Source: RUG11198 sp036342255
GTDB taxonomy: Bacteria; Bacillota_I; Bacilli_A; RF39; UBA660
Direction of reading: 5' to 3'
Length of the DNA stretch: 64,000 bases
Assembly: GCA_036342255.1 (NCBI GenBank)
Contig: JAZAUS010000001.1
Coordinates: 1 to 64,000, forward strand
Part shown: piece after piece, positions 25,779 through 33,996 of the stretch
Layout: the number at the start of each line of letters is the position of its first letter
How positions within the stretch are numbered: position 1 is the stretch's first letter
The notes under the pieces: generated by a model
Databases searched by the model: none
Told to the model about the DNA's origin: nothing
What the model saw: only the letters and a program-made list of their open reading frames with translations
Made by a program: the position numbers and the translations under genes

Positions 25779-26813
25779 ATGAACAAGATAGTTGAAAAAG
25801 ATAAGGCATTAGCTCAGGTTATTGCTGATATAGAAAAACAATTTGGTAAAGGTTCAATAATGAAATTAGGTGAGCAAGAAAAGGTTAAAGTAGAAGTTTC
25901 TCGTAGTGGTTCTCTTGCTTTAGATATAGCATTGGGAGTTGGAGGTTATCCTAAGGGTAGGATTATAGAAATTTATGGTCCTGAATCTTCAGGTAAAACT
26001 ACTTTTGCGTTGCATGCTATTGCAGAAGTACAGAAGGATGGTGGAAGAGCTGCTTTTATTGATGCAGAACATTCTTTAGATCCTGTTTATGCTGAGGCTT
26101 TAGGTGTGGATATTGATGAGTTATTGTTATCTCAACCTGATACTGGTGAGCAGGCTTTAGAGATTTGTGATACTTTAGTTAAGAGTCAGGCTGTTAGTAT
26201 AGTTGTTATTGATTCTGTTGCGGCTTTGGTACCACAAGCTGAAATTGATGGTGAGATGGGAGATACTCATGTTGGACTTCAAGCTCGTCTTATGTCTCAG
26301 GCTTTAAGAAAGTTATCAGGTACTATTAACAAGACAAATACTATTGTTATTTTTATAAATCAACTAAGAGAAAAGGTTGGTGTTATGTTTGGTAATCCTG
26401 AAACTACTCCAGGTGGAAAGGCTTTAAAGTATTATTCGTCTGTTAGATTAGATATAAGACGTGGTGAGCAAATTAAACAAGGTAGTGATGTTATTGGTAA
26501 TTCTACTAAGATTAAGGTTGTAAAAAATAAGGTTGCTCCTCCTTTTAAGACTGCTGTTGTTGATATTATGTATGGTACTGGTATTAGTCATGAAGGGGAA
26601 CTTATCGATTTAGCTGTTGAAGCTGATATAATTGATAAAAGTGGTGCTTGGTATGCTTATAATGGTGATAAAATTGGACAAGGTAAAGAAAATACGAAGT
26701 TATTTTTAAAGAATAATCCTGATATAATGATAGAAATTGAAAATAAAATACGAGAAGTTTATGATATAGATATTGAACCTAATAAAAAAGAAAAAAAGAA
26801 AGATGATAAATAA
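25779..26813 (+). CDS. recA: Recombinase RecA
   Basis: RecA (344 residues) forms filaments on single-stranded DNA for recombination and triggers LexA self-cleavage. Walker A GPESSGKT is at 67-74; the sequence then shows FIDAEHSLDP, VVIDSVAALVP and the L2 loop around FINQLREKVGVMFGNPETTPGG. A lysine-rich C-terminal tail replaces the acidic tail of E. coli RecA. A strong AAAGGAGA site and a consensus promoter imply high basal expression. Confidence 0.98.
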   Translation: MNKIVEKDKALAQVIADIEKQFGKGSIMKLGEQEKVKVEVSRSGSLALDIALGVGGYPKGRIIEIYGPESSGKTTFALHAIAEVQKDGGRAAFIDAEHSLDPVYAEALGVDIDELLLSQPDTGEQALEICDTLVKSQAVSIVVIDSVAALVPQAEIDGEMGDTHVGLQARLMSQALRKLSGTINKTNTIVIFINQLREKVGVMFGNPETTPGGKALKYYSSVRLDIRRGEQIKQGSDVIGNSTKIKVVKNKVAPPFKTAVVDIMYGTGISHEGELIDLAVEADIIDKSGAWYAYNGDKIGQGKENTKLFLKNNPDIMIEIENKIREVYDIDIEPNKKEKKKDDK

Positions 26814-26814
26814 T

Positions 26815-26849
26815 AAAAAATTGTTTCTAAAAAGAAACAATTTTTTTTT
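26815..26849 (+). terminator. Terminator after recA
   Basis: AAAAATTGTTTCT, loop AAAA, AGAAACAATTTTT and nine T residues in total: a strong intrinsic terminator. Confidence 0.9.
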
Positions 26850-26876
26850 GTAAATTTTTATATAATGTGTTATAAT
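26848..26876 (+). promoter_or_regulatory. Promoter of the papain-like surface protease
   Basis: TTGTAA at 26848-26853 and TATAAT at 26871-26876 with a 17-base spacer and extended TG at 26868-26869. The -35 overlaps the T tract of the recA terminator. Confidence 0.6.
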
Positions 26877-26906
26877 GATTTTATAGTATAGTAAGGAGTG
26901 TTTTTT

Positions 26907-29189
26907 GTGAAGAAATATTTTAAATTTTTATTTATATTTTTAATGTTTTTTATATTGAAAGTAAATGTTTATGCTAAGGATATTGTTGTTATGGAGTGTG
27001 AATATACTGAACAATATAAGAAATGGCTATTGCTTAAGGATGAAAATCCGGATGCGTTAGAGCCAACTAAGTGTAAACATAGTAATAGTTTTTTTAATAG
27101 TGTAGGTAGTCCTATAGCAAGTTCTTCAAGTTCAAAATTTGATTTGAGAGAACATAATTTTGTTTCTGCTTTGAAGAATCAAGGAGAGACTCAAATGTGT
27201 TGGACTTTTGCTACTCTTGATAGTGTTGAATCTAATATGTTAGTTAATAATATGGGTTCTCATAATTTTAGTGAAGCACATTTAGAATTGTCAACTCAAG
27301 GAAATTTGTTTGAAAGTTTTTTGCCTTTTCCTAGACCTTTTAATTCTGGTGGAAATTATTTCCATTCTTCTGCTTATTTTGCTAATAGATTAGGACCTGT
27401 TAATGAGAGTGATGCACCATTTTCTTTAATAACTAATCCTAATGTTAGTTTGTCTGATATATCTGGTAAAAATGTTCCATATGTTGTTAATGATGTTTCA
27501 ATGTTTATTGCTGATTATCAAGGACCATGTAGTAATGATACTAAAAGTGAGATAAAGAAATATCTTGTAAATAATGGAGCTATTGCAGCTGTTAGTTATT
27601 TTGATATACAGACTCCAAATGATACTATAGATAATGATCATAATATTATTGGCCCATTTGTTAATGGAAAATATTATAATTATGATGGTTCTAGTTATAC
27701 TGGTTATGTTTGTGAAGAAGGAGGACGTAATTGTCATCCTGAAACGATTGGATCTAATCAAATTGCCAATCATGCTGTAACTATTATTGGTTGGGATGAT
27801 ACTATAGAAGCTTCTAATTTTCCTCAACGTCCTGAACATAATGGTGCTTGGCTTGTAAAAAATTCTTATGGTGATCGTTTTGAAGATGCTGCAGGTAATT
27901 ATGCAAATGTAGGAGATGGTGGTTACTATTATATTTCATATGAAGATATTAATATTTGTACTAATTTAGCTGGATTTCATAATATTACTAATGTTAAAGA
28001 AGATAATATGTATATAAATGATAAGCTAGGAGTTAATGCTGCTTATGATTCTCCTACTAATGAATTATATATGGCAAATGTTTTTGATAAAAAGAGTTCA
28101 GGATCTGAAGTTTTGAAAAAAGTTAATTTCTTTGCTTTTTATGGTGGTTTGAGATATGATGTTTTGTTTGCTAATAGTGATAATTTTAATCAACTTACAA
28201 AAATATATGAAGGAACAACTGATCATGCAGGTTATACAACTATAAGTGTTCCAGAAACTAATATTACTAATAATAAATTCATTATAGGTATAAAACTTTA
28301 TGATATGGGTAATAAGTATTATTGGGTATATAACTCTGATGCTTTTCTTGCGTCATCTTCTGGTAATGTAGGTGGATCTTCATATATGGCTTCAAGTGAT
28401 AGTAGTTGGCTTCCATTAACAACAGATGATAGTGATGGCAAAGTTGCTCCTGTTAGAGCTTATACTAATAATGGTACTGCAAGTAATTCAGGAAATAATG
28501 ATAATTCAGGAAATAATGATAATTCAGGAAATAATGATAATTCAGGAAATAATGATAATTCAGGAAATAATGATAATTCAGGAAATAATGATGGCGGTAA
28601 TAATAATTCAGGTAATACTGATTCTGGAAATACAAGTAATACAAATAGTTCTTTTGATATAGAAAAAACTATAAGTAATGGTAGTACTTTAAATGTTACC
28701 TATGAATTTGATAATGTTACTGATTATGATTCTGTGGAAACTAAGATTTATAGTGCTAGTGATACATCACATTCAAATGATTTAAGTGATAAGTTTACAA
28801 TTAATAGAGATAGTTTAAGTAGTAATAAAGAAATATCTGTTACTTTAAATGATAATAGTGTAGCTGGTGAATATGTTCTTGTTTCTACATATGATGGTAT
28901 AACTAAAACAACTAATTTTACTGTATCTGAAAGTGAAGATGGTGATGGATTGGCTATTGATTTAGTACTAGATGATGATTTGCCTAGTGCACCATCATCT
29001 ACATCAGATGATAAAGTTGTATTTGTTGATAATCCTAAAAATGATGTTATAAATAATTCTAATTCTGGTAATATAGAGGGTATAAGTAATCCAAAGACTG
29101 GTTCTTTACATTTACTAGTTATAATTATTGCAGTATCAATTAGTTTCTTGTTAGTTATGTTATTTAATAAAAAACTATTTAGTAATTAA
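26907..29189 (+). CDS. Sortase-anchored papain-family (C1) cysteine protease
   Basis: The 760-residue surface protein starts at GTG 26907 (AAGGAGTG 7 bases upstream) with a signal peptide ending near VYAKD. A C1A peptidase domain follows: Gln in KNQGETQ, catalytic Cys98 in QMCWTFA, His289 in NHAVTIIGW and Asn319 in LVKNSYG. Next comes a lectin-like beta domain (about 345-500) often fused to such clostridial surface peptidases, a six-unit NSGNND linker, a further beta domain, and a C-terminal SNPKTG signal followed by a hydrophobic stretch and a short basic tail. It is likely attached to the wall by the sortase B encoded 2.5 kb downstream. Substrate unknown. Confidence 0.87.
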   Translation: MKKYFKFLFIFLMFFILKVNVYAKDIVVMECEYTEQYKKWLLLKDENPDALEPTKCKHSNSFFNSVGSPIASSSSSKFDLREHNFVSALKNQGETQMCWTFATLDSVESNMLVNNMGSHNFSEAHLELSTQGNLFESFLPFPRPFNSGGNYFHSSAYFANRLGPVNESDAPFSLITNPNVSLSDISGKNVPYVVNDVSMFIADYQGPCSNDTKSEIKKYLVNNGAIAAVSYFDIQTPNDTIDNDHNIIGPFVNGKYYNYDGSSYTGYVCEEGGRNCHPETIGSNQIANHAVTIIGWDDTIEASNFPQRPEHNGAWLVKNSYGDRFEDAAGNYANVGDGGYYYISYEDINICTNLAGFHNITNVKEDNMYINDKLGVNAAYDSPTNELYMANVFDKKSSGSEVLKKVNFFAFYGGLRYDVLFANSDNFNQLTKIYEGTTDHAGYTTISVPETNITNNKFIIGIKLYDMGNKYYWVYNSDAFLASSSGNVGGSSYMASSDSSWLPLTTDDSDGKVAPVRAYTNNGTASNSGNNDNSGNNDNSGNNDNSGNNDNSGNNDNSGNNDGGNNNSGNTDSGNTSNTNSSFDIEKTISNGSTLNVTYEFDNVTDYDSVETKIYSASDTSHSNDLSDKFTINRDSLSSNKEISVTLNDNSVAGEYVLVSTYDGITKTTNFTVSESEDGDGLAIDLVLDDDLPSAPSSTSDDKVVFVDNPKNDVINNSNSGNIEGISNPKTGSLHLLVIIIAVSISFLLVMLFNKKLFSN
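28485..28592 (+). repeat. Six tandem 18-base repeats coding NSGNND
   Basis: Six near-identical 18-base units within the surface protease gene encode a hydrophilic linker. Units keep the frame, so gain or loss would change linker length by six residues without breaking the gene. More degenerate copies follow to about 28640. Confidence 0.95.
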
Positions 29190-29192
29190 TAA

Positions 29193-29217
29193 AAAAGACC
29201 TATTGGTCTTTTTTTAT
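29193..29217 (+). terminator. Terminator after the surface protease
   Basis: AAAAAGACC, loop TATT, GGTCTTTTT and further T residues. The extended -10 of ftsY (TGTTATAAT, hexamer 29221-29226) begins right behind it. Confidence 0.9.
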
Positions 29218-29245
29218 GTTATAATATTTTAGAGGAGGTATTTAT

Positions 29246-30211
29246 ATGGGATTGTTTGATAAGATTAAGAAAGTTTTTAATAATAATAAGGAAGATGTTG
29301 AGAAATATGATAAAGGATTAGAAAAGACTAGAAAAGAATTTATTTCTCAATTATCTAATTTGAGTCGTAAATATAAGAATATTGATGAGGATTATTTTGA
29401 AGAATTAGAGGATATTTTAATTATGGCTGATATTGGTATAAATACTGTTATGAAATTTGTTGATAAATTAAAGCTAAGGGTTAAGAGTGAGAAAATTACT
29501 GATAGCAGTTATTTGAAAGATATTATCGTTGATGAATTGTTTGTTATGTATGTATCTGGTAATGTTATAGATAGTAAGATACATTATAATGATGAAGGGC
29601 CTACTGTAATACTATTTGTTGGTGTTAATGGTGTTGGTAAGACTACTACGATTGGTAAGATGGCATCTAAAATGATAAATGATGGTAAGAAGGTTTTGTT
29701 AGTTGCTGGTGATACTTTTAGGGCAGGAGCTATAGAACAAATAGAAGAATGGGGAGAAAAAATTAATGCTTCTGTTGTTAAATCTAATTCTAAGGATCCT
29801 TCTGCAGTTATGTATGATGCTTTAGAGAAGGCTGAAAAAGAGAGTTATGATGTTGTCTTGATAGATACTGCTGGTAGACTTCAAAATAAAGATAATTTGA
29901 TGAGAGAGTTAGAAAAAATTAATAGAGTTATAAAAAAAATAGTGCCAACTGCACCTCATGAGACTTTACTTGTTATAGATGCTACTACTGGTCAAAATGG
30001 TATTGTTCAGGCTAAGGCATTTAAAGATATAACTGATATAACGGGAATAGTGTTAACAAAATTAGATGGTACTGCAAAGGGTGGTATTGTATTGGCTATT
30101 AAAGAAGAAGTTGATATTCCTGTTAAGTTTGTTGGTCTTGGTGAAGGGGTTGATGATTTGGAAAAATTTGATATAGAAAAATATATTTATGGGTTGTTTA
30201 AGGATTTGTAA
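29246..30211 (+). CDS. ftsY: Signal recognition particle receptor FtsY
   Basis: FtsY docks the SRP-ribosome complex at the membrane for co-translational insertion. The 321 residues contain the NG domain: four-helix N domain to about residue 110, then the GTPase with GVNGVGKTTT at 126-135, DTFRAGA, DTAGRLQNK and TKLDGTAKGG. The N-terminal acidic A domain is very short (about 25 residues), as in many Gram-positives; MGLFDKIKKVFN can form the membrane-binding helix. A GAGGAGGT site precedes the start. Confidence 0.97.
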   Translation: MGLFDKIKKVFNNNKEDVEKYDKGLEKTRKEFISQLSNLSRKYKNIDEDYFEELEDILIMADIGINTVMKFVDKLKLRVKSEKITDSSYLKDIIVDELFVMYVSGNVIDSKIHYNDEGPTVILFVGVNGVGKTTTIGKMASKMINDGKKVLLVAGDTFRAGAIEQIEEWGEKINASVVKSNSKDPSAVMYDALEKAEKESYDVVLIDTAGRLQNKDNLMRELEKINRVIKKIVPTAPHETLLVIDATTGQNGIVQAKAFKDITDITGIVLTKLDGTAKGGIVLAIKEEVDIPVKFVGLGEGVDDLEKFDIEKYIYGLFKDL

Positions 30212-30212
30212 T

Positions 30213-30506
30213 ATGAATAGAAGAGATTATTTAATAGTACTTTATGATTATTATTCAGAATTATTTAATGATAAGCAAAGAAGTTATTTTGAAGATTATT
30301 ATTTTAATAACTTGTCTTTAAGTGAAATTAGTGATAATATAGGTATTAGTAGAAATGCTATTCATAAGGTAATAAAGAGTGTTGAAGATAAGTTATTATT
30401 TTATGAAGAAAAATTAAAAATATATGATAAAGATTTAAAATTGAGAAACATTATTAATAATGTAGATGATAAAGAAGTTAAAAGTGAATTGGAAAGGTTG
30501 GTATGA
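30213..30506 (+). CDS. ylxM: YlxM helix-turn-helix protein, SRP-associated
   Basis: The 97-residue helical protein carries a sigma-70 region-4-like helix-turn-helix (LSLSEISDNIGISRNAIHKV). YlxM is normally encoded between ftsY and ffh and is reported to stimulate the SRP GTPases. Here it follows ftsY by one base but ffh does not follow. ATG 30213 has AAGGA 8 bases upstream; a frame opening at 30189 lies within ftsY and is not preferred. Confidence 0.87.
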   Translation: MNRRDYLIVLYDYYSELFNDKQRSYFEDYYFNNLSLSEISDNIGISRNAIHKVIKSVEDKLLFYEEKLKIYDKDLKLRNIINNVDDKEVKSELERLV

Positions 30507-30507
30507 T

Positions 30508-30705
30508 ATGAAGTTTATTGATGAAAATAAGTTACCAGTTGAAATAAAGGATAATCAGATGCCTAAGGATGAAAATAAAAACTTTGAAATGTTTTATGAT
30601 TATAGGGTAAGAACCAGTGGAGGTTTTACTGATGCTTTGTTTTTGGCTGCTATTATGGTTACGTGTTTTATGTGGGGAATGTTAATTATTTTGTCAATGA
30701 AGTAG
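30508..30705 (+). CDS. Small membrane protein of unknown function
   Basis: The 65-residue product starts one base after the ylxM stop (TGATATG arrangement). The first 40 residues are charged and soluble; residues 44-62 form one membrane helix near the C-terminus, so it is likely a tail-anchored-like protein with its N-terminus in the cytoplasm. I recognise no family. It is 12 bases upstream of the AAA gene, so the two may function together, for example as membrane anchor and ATPase; that is inference from spacing. Confidence 0.6.
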   Translation: MKFIDENKLPVEIKDNQMPKDENKNFEMFYDYRVRTSGGFTDALFLAAIMVTCFMWGMLIILSMK

Positions 30706-30717
30706 GGGATGATGTAA

Positions 30718-31629
30718 ATGAATAATGATAGTATTCTTTCTAGATATGCTGATGAAATGACTAGTAATAAGTATATTACAGATCCTTCTATTGCTAGGGA
30801 TGAAGAAATTAAGAAATTAATATTAGTTTTGTTGACTCCTGAGAAGTCTGCTATATTAGTTGGTAAGCCAGGTATTGGTAAAACAGCTATTGTTGAGGGA
30901 TTAGCATATAGAATCCAGAAAAATGCAGTTCCTAATGTTCTTTTGGGTTTTAGAATATTTAGAGTTAATACAACAGCTCTTTTAGGTAATGATGGTAATG
31001 GTGATAATAGAGTTCTAAGATTAGTACAAGAATTGCAACAATTAGATAAAGTTATTTTATTTATAGATGAAATACATACTTTAATTGGTGATGGTAGATT
31101 AGATTTAGCTAATATGTTTAAAGAAGGTTTAAGTCGTGGAACGATAAAGATTATTGGGGCAACAACAACTTATGAATATGAACATTATGTTTTAAGAGAT
31201 AAGGCTTTTATGAGAAGGTTTGATAAGGTTGATGTTGCAGAACCTACTGAAGAACAATGTGTTGAGATATTGTTGAAGACTTTACCTAAGATTGAGTATC
31301 AAACTAATGTTAAGTTAGCATATACAGATTTTCAAAAGCAAGAAATAATGAAATTTATTGTTGGGATGACTAGTGAATTTAAAAGAGTTTATGAGGTTTC
31401 TTCTAGATATCCAGATATTGCATTAGTATTGCTTAGGCAGGCTTTTTCTAATGCTGTATATGAGAATAGACAAACGGTATGTTTTAAAAATATTTATGAT
31501 GCGATTAGATTTTCTAAATCTGTGTATCCTGATGTAATAAAAAAAGAATTAGTTGTTTTTAAAGAGAAATTTAAAGATGAATTAAAACTTGAAAATGTTA
31601 ATGTTGATCCAGAAAACTTTTTAAATTAA
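30718..31629 (+). CDS. Solitary Clp-type AAA+ ATPase
   Basis: The 303-residue protein resembles the first AAA domain of ClpA/ClpB/ClpC: DPSIARDEEIKKL, Walker A GKPGIGKT at 49-56, Walker B ILFIDEIH with Asp117-Glu118, sensor GATTTYEY and the arginine finger region RDKAFMRRFD. It lacks the N-domain, the middle domain and the second AAA ring. The pore-loop segment (GxKYRGEFE in Clp proteins) is replaced by GNDGNGDNRVL, with no aromatic residue, so threading of substrates is doubtful. Upstream is a small membrane protein; downstream are sortase B and the type VII locus. Its partner is unknown. Confidence 0.8.
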   Translation: MNNDSILSRYADEMTSNKYITDPSIARDEEIKKLILVLLTPEKSAILVGKPGIGKTAIVEGLAYRIQKNAVPNVLLGFRIFRVNTTALLGNDGNGDNRVLRLVQELQQLDKVILFIDEIHTLIGDGRLDLANMFKEGLSRGTIKIIGATTTYEYEHYVLRDKAFMRRFDKVDVAEPTEEQCVEILLKTLPKIEYQTNVKLAYTDFQKQEIMKFIVGMTSEFKRVYEVSSRYPDIALVLLRQAFSNAVYENRQTVCFKNIYDAIRFSKSVYPDVIKKELVVFKEKFKDELKLENVNVDPENFLN

Positions 31630-31641
31630 CATTTTTTTTTA
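31602..31641 (+). terminator. Terminator overlapping the end of the AAA gene
   Basis: AAAATGTTAAT at 31602-31612 pairs with ATTAACATTTT at 31625-31635 and is followed by more T residues. The stop codon of the AAA gene is inside the 3' arm. Confidence 0.75.
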
Positions 31642-31673
31642 TATAAATATAATATTGGCAGGTAGGAGATTAT

Positions 31674-32504
31674 ATGAAAAATAAACATAAAAAATATTTA
31701 TTAAAGATAGTGATGTCTATTTCTATATTAGTATATTTAATTTGTGTATTTGTTTTGACTAGGTGGTATGTTCAAAATGAAAGAAATAAAAAGTTTATTA
31801 GTACTTTAGATAAAGAAGTTGATGAAATAGTTAGTATAGAGAATACTATTGATGATTATAAGACAAGTGGTTCAAGTAGTAATAATAGTGTAAAACAATA
31901 TAATAATAAAGAATATCCTAGTGATTTGAAATATATAAATGTTGATTTGGGTAGATATAAAGTAAAAAATAAAGAGACTGTGGGATGGATTCAGGTTAAT
32001 GGGACTAATATTAATTATCCATTGGTTCAACATAAAGATAATGATTATTATTTAACTCATGATTTTTATAATCGTAAGACTAATATTGGTTGGGTATTTG
32101 TTGATTATAGAAATGATTTTAAAGAATTAGATAATAATACTATTATATATGGGCATAATTTATTAAATAAGACTATGTTTGGACAATTACCTAATCTTTT
32201 AAAGAATAAATGGCAGAAAAATAAAAATAATCATTATATAAAATTAGTTACTAAGAAAGAAAAGTCAATTTGGAAAATATTTTCAGTATATGAGATAGAA
32301 CCTGTTAATGATTATTTACAAACTATATTTGATTCTGAAAATAATTATTATTTGTTTCTTAAAATGTTAAAGAGTAGAAGTAGTTTTGATTTTGGGGCTA
32401 ATATAAGTAAAACTGATAGGATAGTTACTTTATCTACATGTAATAATGCTGGTGATAGAAGAGTTGTTGTACATGCTAAATTAGTTAGTAGTGAGAAGAG
32501 ATAA
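31674..32504 (+). CDS. srtB: Class B sortase
   Basis: This membrane transpeptidase joins surface proteins to peptidoglycan. The 276 residues comprise a basic tail, one membrane helix at about 10-30, a linker and the sortase barrel. Catalytic residues are His161 in YGHNLLNKTMFG, Cys256 in TLSTC and an Arg at 262 or 263. The GHN-x(4)-MF segment and the extra N-terminal helices are class B features. Class B enzymes recognise NPQTN/NPKTN-type signals; the two flanking surface proteins end in NPKTG, so they are the expected substrates. GGTAGGAGAT precedes the start. Confidence 0.93.
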   Translation: MKNKHKKYLLKIVMSISILVYLICVFVLTRWYVQNERNKKFISTLDKEVDEIVSIENTIDDYKTSGSSSNNSVKQYNNKEYPSDLKYINVDLGRYKVKNKETVGWIQVNGTNINYPLVQHKDNDYYLTHDFYNRKTNIGWVFVDYRNDFKELDNNTIIYGHNLLNKTMFGQLPNLLKNKWQKNKNNHYIKLVTKKEKSIWKIFSVYEIEPVNDYLQTIFDSENNYYLFLKMLKSRSSFDFGANISKTDRIVTLSTCNNAGDRRVVVHAKLVSSEKR

Positions 32505-32535
32505 TATATATTTTATTAATTATATTTTATTTTAA

Positions 32536-32564
32536 TTGAAAATATATAATATTTGTGATAGTAT
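32536..32564 (+). promoter_or_regulatory. Promoter of the NPKTG surface protein
   Basis: TTGAAA at 32536-32541 and TAGTAT at 32559-32564 with a 17-base spacer and an extended TG at 32556-32557. Confidence 0.5.
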
Positions 32565-32594
32565 TAGAATAGAGAGGAAGTTAGTAGGGATATT

Positions 32595-33785
32595 ATGGAT
32601 AAATTAAAAAAACTTTTGTTAGTGATATTATGTTTGTTGTGTTTTGGTATGAGTGTATATGCTGAGGATGATGATGGTGATGGTGATCTTGATGATCCAA
32701 CTGAGGAGGTAACTGATGATGGTGAAGGTGATGTGACAAATCCTGATTGGACAGATGATGATACAAATAGTGGTACAAATAATGATACTACAAATAGTGA
32801 AACTTCTACAGATACTACTACGACAACTAATAATGGAGTATGGAAGAAGATTTCTGATAGTTGGGTTGAGTCTAGTAAGGAAGATAAGATAAAATATACT
32901 TTAGATGAAACTGGAAAAATATTAAAAGTTGAACCTTCTTTTAATGATTATGGTGTTTGGTGGGTTACATTTACTTATGATGAGACTAATAATAAAATAG
33001 TATTTGGTAAAGGTGGATCATTTGAAAACAAAAAGGAAGAAGCTTATCAAGCTTTCTATATTGATTTAGTGGCAGCATCAATGTTATATTCTATTGGAAA
33101 GGAATATGATGTAGATATTAATAGATTAGATGAAAATAAACTTAGTGATTATGGAATTACATTAGAATTAGGTGATGATATTGTATATTCACATGAAGAT
33201 TCTAATGGTAGTGAGAAAATTACAGCTGATAATATTACGAAACTTGAGATAAATTTGACTACTTTTGAAGCTGGTACAAAGAGTTTAGTTGGTACTTTTT
33301 CTGAGAGTGCTTCTGAAAATTCTATTTCAGATGTAGTTACTAATCCGACAGTTAGTTTATCATTAAAGAAAGCTTATAGTGATAGTTTGGATTTGATGGT
33401 TAATATAAAAGATTTACCAAATGGAAGCAATGCTAAATGTGATATTTATATGATTCCACAATCTGGTACAACTTTTTCTACTGGAAGTTCATATGTAGTT
33501 GGAACAATAAGTGATTGTACAAATGGTAGTGTTTATACAGTTAAAAATTTAAAATCTGGTGGTAAGTATGCTTTTCAAGTAGAGTTAACTTATAAATTAG
33601 AATCTTTTGGTTTTGAAAATCAGGTATTAGGTAATACATATTATACATTTTCTACTATTTCTTCAAATCAAGTATCTAATCCTAAAACTGGAAGTAGTAT
33701 CTATGTAATATTTGTTGGATTATTATTTGTTTCTTTGATTTCTATTTTTATGACGGATAAGGCTAGTAAGGTAAGAGAATATTAA
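32595..33785 (+). CDS. Sortase-anchored surface protein, function unknown
   Basis: The 396-residue protein has a signal peptide (residues 1-24, ending VYAED), an Asp/Thr/Asn-rich low-complexity stretch to about residue 78, and a folded region of about 80-250 with Trp-rich strands (VWWVTFTYDE). A possible fibronectin-III-like beta domain covers about 250-350. It ends with SNPKTG, a hydrophobic segment and a short basic tail, so it should be a sortase B substrate. It lies directly downstream of srtB. I recognise no catalytic motif. Confidence 0.82.
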   Translation: MDKLKKLLLVILCLLCFGMSVYAEDDDGDGDLDDPTEEVTDDGEGDVTNPDWTDDDTNSGTNNDTTNSETSTDTTTTTNNGVWKKISDSWVESSKEDKIKYTLDETGKILKVEPSFNDYGVWWVTFTYDETNNKIVFGKGGSFENKKEEAYQAFYIDLVAASMLYSIGKEYDVDINRLDENKLSDYGITLELGDDIVYSHEDSNGSEKITADNITKLEINLTTFEAGTKSLVGTFSESASENSISDVVTNPTVSLSLKKAYSDSLDLMVNIKDLPNGSNAKCDIYMIPQSGTTFSTGSSYVVGTISDCTNGSVYTVKNLKSGGKYAFQVELTYKLESFGFENQVLGNTYYTFSTISSNQVSNPKTGSSIYVIFVGLLFVSLISIFMTDKASKVREY

Positions 33786-33820
33786 AAAATACTAATTATT
33801 ATAATTAGTATTTTTTTTTG
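33786..33820 (+). terminator. Terminator after the surface protein
   Basis: AAATACTAATTA and TAATTAGTATTT form a 12-base-pair stem followed by a T tract. Confidence 0.88.
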
Positions 33821-33871
33821 CTTTTTGATAAATTATTTTTTTTAAAAATCTTTTTATATTTAAAATATTAT

Positions 33872-33900
33872 TAGACAATTAAACTATTTTTTTGTATAAT
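33872..33900 (+). promoter_or_regulatory. Upstream essC promoter P1
   Basis: TAGACA at 33872-33877 and TATAAT at 33895-33900 with a 17-base spacer. A second extended -10 (TGTTATAAT, hexamer 33965-33970) lies closer to essC, so the type VII locus may have two start sites. Confidence 0.55.
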
Positions 33901-33922
33901 GTTAATATAGGGGAGTTAGGTT

Positions 33923-33946
33923 ATGAAGTTATTTAAAAATATATAA
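33923..33946 (+). CDS. Seven-codon micro-ORF in the essC leader
   Basis: ATG 33923 encodes MKLFKNI and stops at TAA. A GGGGAG ribosome site lies about 7 bases upstream, and the frame follows promoter P1. It could be a leader peptide acting on essC expression or the remnant of a deleted gene. Nothing but spacing and ribosome site supports it. Confidence 0.3.
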   Translation: MKLFKNI

Positions 33947-33996
33947 ATAATAATTATTATGTGTTATAATAAATAAAGAGAGTATAGGTGAATGAT

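Noticed and set aside
28485..28592. CRISPR-like direct repeats
   Set aside because: Units are contiguous without spacers, keep the reading frame and encode a low-complexity linker.
31674..32504. Class A or pilin-type (class C) sortase next to pilus-like genes
   Set aside because: The TLSTC motif, GHN-x(4)-MF segment and N-terminal anchor are class B features, and there is no C-terminal membrane helix as in class C.
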